Positions 58,139-64,000 of a stretch of 64,000 nucleotides of DNA are shown here, piece after piece. Both the position numbers and the translations under genes were made by a program. The notes below the pieces were generated by a model. It did no database searches. It was not told where the DNA came from and saw nothing but the letters and a program-made list of their open reading frames with translations. Position 1 is the first letter of the stretch, and every line of letters starts with the position of its first letter. Source of the stretch: Gnetum montanum (taxonomy: Eukaryota > Streptophyta > Gnetopsida > Gnetales > Gnetaceae); assembly GCA_015680685.1 (NCBI GenBank), contig MNCI01035053.1:55098-119097 (forward strand), in the 5' to 3' direction.

Positions 58139-59213
58139 ACATCAATTCAGCTACTTTGTTTTAATACTATGAGTTCATTTCTTCTCATTTTATTTTAGTT
58201 TCTTAGCTAATGGTTTAGGTAGTATCGTGCTTGGAATTTAATTTTTGGATTTGTCCTAGGTTGCTTTTCTAGCTCTATTTTTTGTGCAATATTAGAATCC
58301 TATTAAGATTTTCTAGAGAAGAGCTTATGTTGTTGAAAAGCCTCAAGAGCAATTTGATAGTAATGTCTTAACAAAATTGCTTGTTTTGAGCATAGAGAAA
58401 CTAAGAAAATCTTTGATACTTTGATGGGACTAAAATATCTTCTTTATTTTTAAAGTTTATTGCCTTAGTATTTTAATCAAGAAATTGTCATAATTTTGAA
58501 AGCTTTGTTGAATGCAATCTTTTACAACTATTAACTAGCCAAAATAGAGACTCATACATTGTAGTTTACGAAACAATTTTTGGTAGTATAATAAGATTAT
58601 CTTTACGATATTACTTGTTAAGCTCAGAAAGTTTGGATAATTCATAGTTATTAAATTAGGAATAAATTTATTATGAAGTGGTTACTCATGTCAATTTATC
58701 TTTATTAAATATTTTATATTTTATGCAATTCTGCTCTCTTCGCTTTCTCTTTCTAAGTCCATTGAATCTCACTTTATTTCTAGTTTTCTTGTGGAACTTT
58801 CCCTCTAAAGAAAATTAGGAGTAGATTGGTAGAATTATGCTCAATTATTTTTGCAAAAATTTTTTTGTTACAAGTAGGTATTATAAGGGCCATATAGACT
58901 AAATGATTAAACAAAATAGGAATCTCCAACAACTCATAGTGTTTAACAAAGTTGGCTGAATCTTTTTTATGATAGCCGATTACAATTTTATACACAACCT
59001 AACCATTTTAACATTTGTGATAGCAAACACATACTCACAATTAGTTTTTTTCATAACTATTGAGTTTATTTGGAGGTATCTAGTTCTTGGTGTTACCAAA
59101 GACTAGCAAGCAGTTAAACCCTATTTGAAGAACACCTTTGATCCTGTGACTTTCCAAGTTCATGAGATTGGAGGCCCCAATGTTGGTGATCATGTCCCAA
59201 ATGATTGCCAACA
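58139..59213 (+). repeat. Element C 3' LTR, right part
   Basis: Resumes at CTTGTTGAAGACATCAATTC, matching 22165-23212, and ends CCAACA at 59213. The minus open frame 58780-58995 is accidental. Confidence 0.9.
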
Positions 59214-59509
59214 CATATAAAGTAAACTCTAATCCAAGTTAGATCACTACAATGAAGGGAAACAATCTTAATCTTTATTATTTTTCATGTAAGATGTTCA
59301 AGTACAATGCACTAAATAAAGACTCTACAAAATTACTTTAGATCATGTTGTGAACACTTATTTACTAGTATAATTAATGTCATAAATATGGTAGGTGTTC
59401 TATTTATATAGGCATTTATGAATATTTCATAAATACAAATGCATCAACACATCATGGACTATGTCATCATAGATGCATCGACATAGTCAACTAAATTACT
59501 TATTCATCA
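59214..59509 (-). repeat. Element D 5' LTR, U3/R part
   Basis: On the minus strand it starts TGATGAATAAG at 59509. It has a TATA box (TATATAAATAG, 59412-59400) and then the family order CTTTATTTAGTGCATTGTAC and AATAAAGAT. CATAT at its left edge is C's right target duplication. Confidence 0.78.
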
Positions 59510-60723
59510 AAGTCTTATGGAAATGAGGAAGAATTAGGCATATGTTGAACATAGCTATGGCTTTTTATGATTATAAAATTTCTTGACCTAAATGTAAACT
59601 CAACATCAACATTTTTAATATAAAGTTAAAATGAATTTGTAAATACAAATCAAAACATAATCATGAATCATTTTTTATCAAATCTAAAAAGTCATTGAGT
59701 TTACTAAGGCTGAGAGTATAGCTTGGGTTGAGTTCCTATTTATTATACTTGGAGTCTAATGCATGATATGAGCATATTAAAGAGGTACCTATAGCATATT
59801 TTTCAATTAATCACCCTCATATTAATGTAGCCAAGAGAACTTGACTAGTTGATGGTCAAAATAACATGAAAGAAATGAGCTTACATAGTGATGAAAAATA
59901 AGAGTAACATGTAGCTTTGCTAATAAGGGTAGTATCATAGCATAGCATGTGTCCTCTTAGCCCATTTACCTAGTGGATGCAACAAACTCACCAAACTAGT
60001 ATGCCTCTTCTCTTAAAACCTCAGTCTCTTCTTTTAATATCATTTACACCTTAGTTTGTCCCTTCTCAAGTTACTTTACCCTTGCTTTATAGCTTAGTCT
60101 CTTAGATTTATATTATAAGTAAACTTCTATTTAGAGATAGTCCCCATGTTTTTCTTAACTTTATAATAAACATATTGCATCCTTACTAACCTCAAGTCTC
60201 TCTTTCCTTTGTTCCTCCATCTATTCCTATGCTCCAATTTCAACCCCTAATCCATTTTTTATTTTTCTTAGTCTTCATTCCATAGCTCATTCAAATTTCA
60301 TCAAAGTAATTTCTTTCTATTTTAATATTTTTCATGGTTTTTCAATCTCTAGCGAACACCCCTAGGATCCAACCCTAGCTTATGCTCCTCATGCAAGATT
60401 TAATTATTAATCTTTAAACTAATGAAGACTAAACTTGTAATGCAATAACCTTACATAGTGAAAGTTCTTCTATCTTTATTCTCCTACTACTCACTAATCC
60501 TATTAGTTCTCTTATATCTCCTATTAAAGTATCCATGGGAACTATCTTACCTATATTTACTAAGTATTTAAGGAAGATTGAAGAACCAATCATATTATTG
60601 TTGCATGTATTAAGCTTGGTTGTAGCTTTGGCTTTATAGTGGAGTTTTCATTTCACATAGATTTGAGCTTTCATCTTATCTTTTACAGGGAAGTGTTTTC
60701 TTTTTCTTTTTCACATTATCATA

Positions 60724-61380
60724 TAGAACCATTTTTTGGTTCTACTTAGCTTGTCTAAGAATGATTCTACCAACTCAACATCACATGCAGTTAGAAAATT
60801 TTTTAATCTAGCTTAGCTCTTTATTTTACCTCTAAAATGATAGCCCAAATTAGTTCTATTATAATAGTTTTTTATTAATTGGATTTATTGGGGTTGAGCT
60901 AAATAGCTTTAAGAGCATGTGTGCAAAAGAATTTTAATCTAGCTTAGGTTGTAGAACCAACTCGTAGAACCATTTTTTGGTTCTACGAAGGGATGAGAAA
61001 TAGCTCTTCCATGTTAGCCTAGAAAGAAAACACTAAACATAAGTAGCTTGTAGAACCATTTTTTGATTCTACAAAATGATCCTTCAATCAATTCTACCAC
61101 ATCAACTTCTAAAATAAGCTTCTGTGTAGAATTGGCTCTGGAACAATTTCTTGGTTCTATGAAAGCTTGTTAAAGAATAACTCTACAATGTCAATGCTTT
61201 GGTTTTCTTCTTCCATATATGCAAGCTTGGTTGAAAAGCTCATCCATTTTTAGAAAAGCTTCAAAATCAATTTTTTGTTTTAGCTCTACCACATCATCTT
61301 GCAAAACCAATATTTAGAATTAGTTTTTGTTTCCACAAAGCTCTTCCAAAATAGCTCTTTCACATTAGCTCCTTTTATTG
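60724..61380. repeat. Hairpin-bearing tandem array in element G LTR
   Basis: Palindromes with a T5 loop lie at 60724-60744 (8-bp arms TAGAACCA), 60962-60988 (perfect 11-bp arms TCGTAGAACCA) and 61048-61074 (arms TTGTAGAACCA, one mismatch). A weaker one lies at 61140-61160. From 60962 the units repeat about every 83-86 bp, with AGCTCTACCACATCA-like sequence between hairpins, decaying to about 61380. Confidence 0.7.
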
Positions 61381-62140
61381 CATGAACAAGGAAGCTTAAT
61401 TTAAGAAATATAAAAGCTATAAGAATAAAAAAGATTCATATTTACCTTAAAAAGTTCATTACTATGTTAGCCTAAGCAAAAGGAATGATCGTAGCAAAGA
61501 ATATAAGCTGGCTTAAATAGATCTCTTAAAGTCATAACCAATTTAGAACTAAATTTTAATTCTATATGAGCTACACTAGAAAACACATTGCCACATTAAC
61601 AGAAATAAAAGGAATGTTTATAAGCTTATATTCAAAAGAGTTATTATACAAAAAGCTAATTTGTACTACTATGAAAGCAAACTAAACTTCATTAATGAAA
61701 AGATGGAAGTTGTTAGTTGAAGCTTAAAGAGTCATCTTCTCCATTATAAGAAAATCTTGTTATTTCTATACTAAAGTGAAGGAACGATTAGTACAAAAAA
61801 TGAAATAACAGATTTCTTCCTCCTTTGCTAAGCTTTTAATGCTTACCTCAAGCTCATATCAAATGTAGTAATGAAAGCTAAGATGTAATGGATATAGGTT
61901 TTTTTTTAGCTATTCTTTTTAACATATTAGTAATGTTTATAGCTTATTACTTCTCATGCTTCTCCAATATATTACTAATGACTTAATGAATAGCTTTGAA
62001 AACAACTAAAAATAATGATAGTTATAAATTAAAGTTATCTAGCTCATCTTAGTAATTTTGGTTTTCGGCCTTGTGCTTGAACTAGAATTTCTTCTTCTGT
62101 ATTTCTCCTTTTCTTCTAAATATCTCTATCTATCTCTTCT

Positions 62141-62150
62141 CTATAAAAGC
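62141..62150 (+). promoter_or_regulatory. TATA box of element G 5' LTR
   Basis: CTATAAAAGC, preceded by a pyrimidine-rich CT tract (62100-62140), about 430 bp before the PBS. Good match to a plant TATA box. Confidence 0.6.
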
Positions 62151-62573
62151 TTTATTTTCTTTTTCTAAGAAAGCTTAGTAACTCTTAAGTCTCTGTGTTG
62201 AGACATGGTAGAGTATTCTCTGTCCTCTGTTTTGTTAAAGTGAATTTCTATGACTTTAAGTCCTAGTGGTTGTGCTTAGTCTAGGATTGTAAAAGAAGCC
62301 CTATAATTTCTCTTTAATTAATAGAATAATTTTCCCCCTATCTTCTAGGAAAACTTTTATAGTGAAAGTAGGCTAGCCAATCTAGTAGCTAAACCACATT
62401 AAAAGCTCGGTGTCTGTTTATTATTTTCTACATTAAGTTTTTTTGGGGCTTTTTTACTAGTCTTTCTTCCAATCTCTATTTAACTAAAATTTTTATAAGG
62501 CCCTAAATGACCCCCACCCCACACCCCCCATCCCCCCTCTCACTACCTTTAGCTATGTCTAGGAAATAACAAT

Positions 62574-62585
62574 TGGTATGAGAGC
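62574..62585 (+). other. Element G primer binding site (initiator-Met tRNA type)
   Basis: TGGTATGAGAGC matches TGGTATCAGAGC at 11 of 12 positions, directly after the LTR. Confidence 0.88.
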
Positions 62586-62650
62586 CTAGTGAACATCTCT
62601 TGACTTAACAATCTATGTTGTACTCTTTCATTGTCCTAGACATAGTGTAG

Positions 62651-63480
62651 AATCAAGGATTTTCATCTAACAAAGCTTCATGATTTGATGGCTTAGATTA
62701 TCCTCTATGGAAGTTCAAGATGAAAACATATCTTCTAGCGCATGGTGATGATGTCTAAAAGATAGTTAGTAGAGAAACCAAAAATGCTATGCATGATGCC
62801 CAAACTATGAACGCTTTGGTCTATGGCTTGGCTAGAGTAGTGTTTATGAAGATTATGCATCTTTAATCAACCAAAGATATGTGGGAGCATTTTCAAACTA
62901 TTTATAAAGGAGATGATAAAGTAATGAAGTCTAAACTACTAACTTTAATAGCACATTTTAATGTTTTGAGGATGAAAGAGAATGAAAATATTAGCAATTT
63001 TTTCAGCCAAATAGATGAATTTGTTAGTGATATAAATATGCTTAACAAAGCATAGTATAATGATATAATCTACTAGAAATTTTTTTCTATTTCACTCATT
63101 AGATTTGAACCAAATATCTCATCCAAATAAGTAGCAAAATATTTCTCTAAATTAATAGTAGCTAAGCTCTACAATATTCTTTCAGTCTTTAAAATTGAGA
63201 AAGGAGCTAGTATTTCTGGCAAAAAGGAATAAATTATCTTTAGAGCTAAAGTTGAAAAAATTAAATATACAAAGGAACCATCAACATTAGATTGTAATTT
63301 TGATAAGAATATTATGAATCTTGCCAAAAATCTTAGAAGGATTAAAAAGATGAAGGCTAGTAAAAAGCTAACAAAATATTTTTCCTATTATTATTGTGGT
63401 AATTTAGGTCAAATGATTGGTGAGTGTCCAAAGAAGAAGAAAGATGCAGAATGTTAGAAAAAATAAATGACCAAGTTTAT
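62651..63480 (+). pseudogene. Element G gag, capsid-like and zinc-knuckle part
   Basis: Matches the copia UBN2-type gag: FDGLDYPLWKFKMKTYL, NAMHDAQTMNALVYGLARVV, STKDMWEHFQTIYKGDDKV, KLLTLIAHFNVLRMKENENI and SNFFSQIDEFVSDINML. The start codon is lost: the expected Met position just before NQGFSSNKAS reads as a stop. The zinc knuckle at about 63386-63427 reads YYYCGNLGQMIGECPKKKK; the second and fourth ligands (Cys, Cys) remain, but the first Cys is Tyr and the His is Gln. A handful of stops. It forms the RNA-carrying particle. Confidence 0.88.
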
Positions 63481-63660
63481 GCCAAAGAACACTTGGTACA
63501 GGTTTGATAAATTAAAAACTCAATTATCTTAAATACAAAACCAATTAGAGCATTTAAAAATTAGTACAAATATTGAGGATATTTAAGAAAATTCCTTTGC
63601 TCATTCTGCTTATGCTGATATAATAACTAATGATATTGATATTATTAATTTCAAAGCCTT

Positions 63661-64000
63661 ATGTATACTAATCAAAATGAGCAAGAAACTTCTAGTACCA
63701 CTAAGATTGCAAGTTTAAGTGAAGATGAAGTTGAACCAAACTTATTAGACATAGCTAAAACTAAATATGAAGAAATTGAGAACATCAATATAGAAGGGCT
63801 AATGAAAAAATTGGAGATGATGGTCAAAGTTAATAAAAAGTTACATAAAGTTTTTAAAAAGAAAGAAAGAAAGAAATCAAGAGTTATACAATGAAGCTTA
63901 AATTAGCCAAACAAGAGAATTTAAAGCTAAAAGAAAAGGTGCTTCTATAAAAGAAGGATATGAAAGGTAAGGCTAATCAAGTCACATCTAATTTATTTAA
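63661..64000 (+). pseudogene. Element G gag C-terminal coiled coil
   Basis: Open from 63661 to 63894: acidic start (SLSEDEVEPNLLDIAKTKYE), then LMKKLEMMVKVNKKLHKVFK and a Lys/Arg run. In the next frame MKLKLAKQENLKLKEKVLL continues the heptads, so a frameshift lies near 63890. Compare the coiled coil in F at 2102-2590. It runs off the window. Confidence 0.65.

Larger units (their letters stand above)
20509..59213 (+). mobile_element. Element C: Tat-like Ty3/gypsy element with 2.7-kb LTRs, split by A and B
   Basis: The 5' LTR is 20509-23212. The 3' LTR is 43399-45058 plus 58139-59213, with B inserted in it. Own length is about 12.4 kb once A and B are removed. Order: LTR, PBS with leader repeats, gag (23640-24934), element A, protease, RNase H-like domain, RT, RNase H, integrase, PPT, LTR. 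The target duplication is CATAG (20504-20508) and CATAT (59214-59218), and it lies in D's 5' LTR. RT and gag resemble the plant Tat lineage. All genes are broken, though some frames stay open for 180 codons. Confidence 0.88.
4842..59509 (-). mobile_element. Element D: Ty3/gypsy element, same family as A and B, split by F, E and C
   Basis: The oldest visible layer. Reading the minus strand from 59509, its pieces are: start of 5' LTR (59509-59214), then element C, rest of 5' LTR (20508-19960), PBS-like site, gag (about 19780-17850), Q/P-rich region, protease (about 17080-16700), RT (about 16180-15645), then element E, continuation of RT (10542-10420), a decayed interior, and the 3' LTR (5538-4842), which is cut by F. 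Nucleotide and frame similarity to A is visible in gag, protease, RT and LTR. All frames are broken. D is more decayed than A or B, as expected for the container of the nest. Its left end lies beyond the window. Confidence 0.8.
59510..62571 (+). repeat. Element G 5' LTR (left boundary unknown)
   Basis: It ends GGAAATAACA just before the PBS. A TATA box CTATAAAAGC lies at 62141-62150, so R begins near 62175. U3 includes a hairpin-bearing tandem array (60724-61380). I could not find the TG start; D may have inserted within or beside it. AT-rich, no gene. Confidence 0.55.
62572..64000 (+). mobile_element. Element G: Ty1/copia element interior, cut by window edge
   Basis: After the PBS comes a copia-type gag. 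Pol should follow beyond the right edge. The gag style (UBN2-like domain, zinc knuckle, coiled coil) is shared with element F, but the LTRs do not resemble each other, so they are different families. Confidence 0.82.

Noticed and set aside
62515-62540. C-rich tract resembling a quadruplex or regulatory site
   Set aside because: A short simple-sequence run at the end of the G LTR. No supporting structure around it.

Overview
The window is a stack of decayed LTR retrotransposons from a plant nuclear genome. The evidence is direct: paired LTRs, tRNA-type primer binding sites, polypurine tracts, target-site duplications, and gag/protease/RT/RNase H/integrase remnants of both the Ty3/gypsy and Ty1/copia types. 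The sequence is very AT-rich. Nearly every reading frame is broken by stops that look like C-to-T or G-to-A decay of methylated cytosines. I see no intact host gene, rRNA, tRNA or CRISPR array. A seed plant with a large, repeat-rich genome fits, perhaps a gymnosperm, but the species cannot be read from the sequence.

Layout. The oldest visible layer is element D, a Ty3/gypsy element on the minus strand running from beyond the left edge to 59509. Three later elements split it. Copia element F (minus, 1-4841) appears to sit in D's 3' LTR. Non-autonomous element E (plus, 10543-15644) sits inside D's reverse transcriptase gene. Element C (plus, 20509-59213) sits inside D's 5' LTR. C is a Tat-like gypsy element with 2.7-kb LTRs, and it is itself split twice. 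Element A (plus, 24935-38139) lies between its gag and protease, and element B (plus, 45059-58133) lies in its 3' LTR. A, B and D belong to one gypsy family, with a primer site resembling the tRNA-Asp type. From 59510 to the right edge lies copia element G (plus), of which the 5' LTR, primer site and gag are visible.

The nesting is supported by target duplications. They are GATGA/GATGA for B, CATGT/CGTGT for A, CATAG/CATAT for C and GATAG/AATAG for E. For A and E the host element's reading frame also resumes across the insertion. Relative order is therefore D first, then C, E and F, then A and B inside C.

The most interesting content is not gag-pol. A and B both carry a third, roughly 950-codon reading frame downstream of integrase. 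It is preceded by a partial internal copy of the LTR promoter region and by a conserved leader intron of about 305 bp that ends directly at the ATG. E carries an apparently multi-exon gene on its antisense strand. The LTRs of A and G contain striking palindromes.
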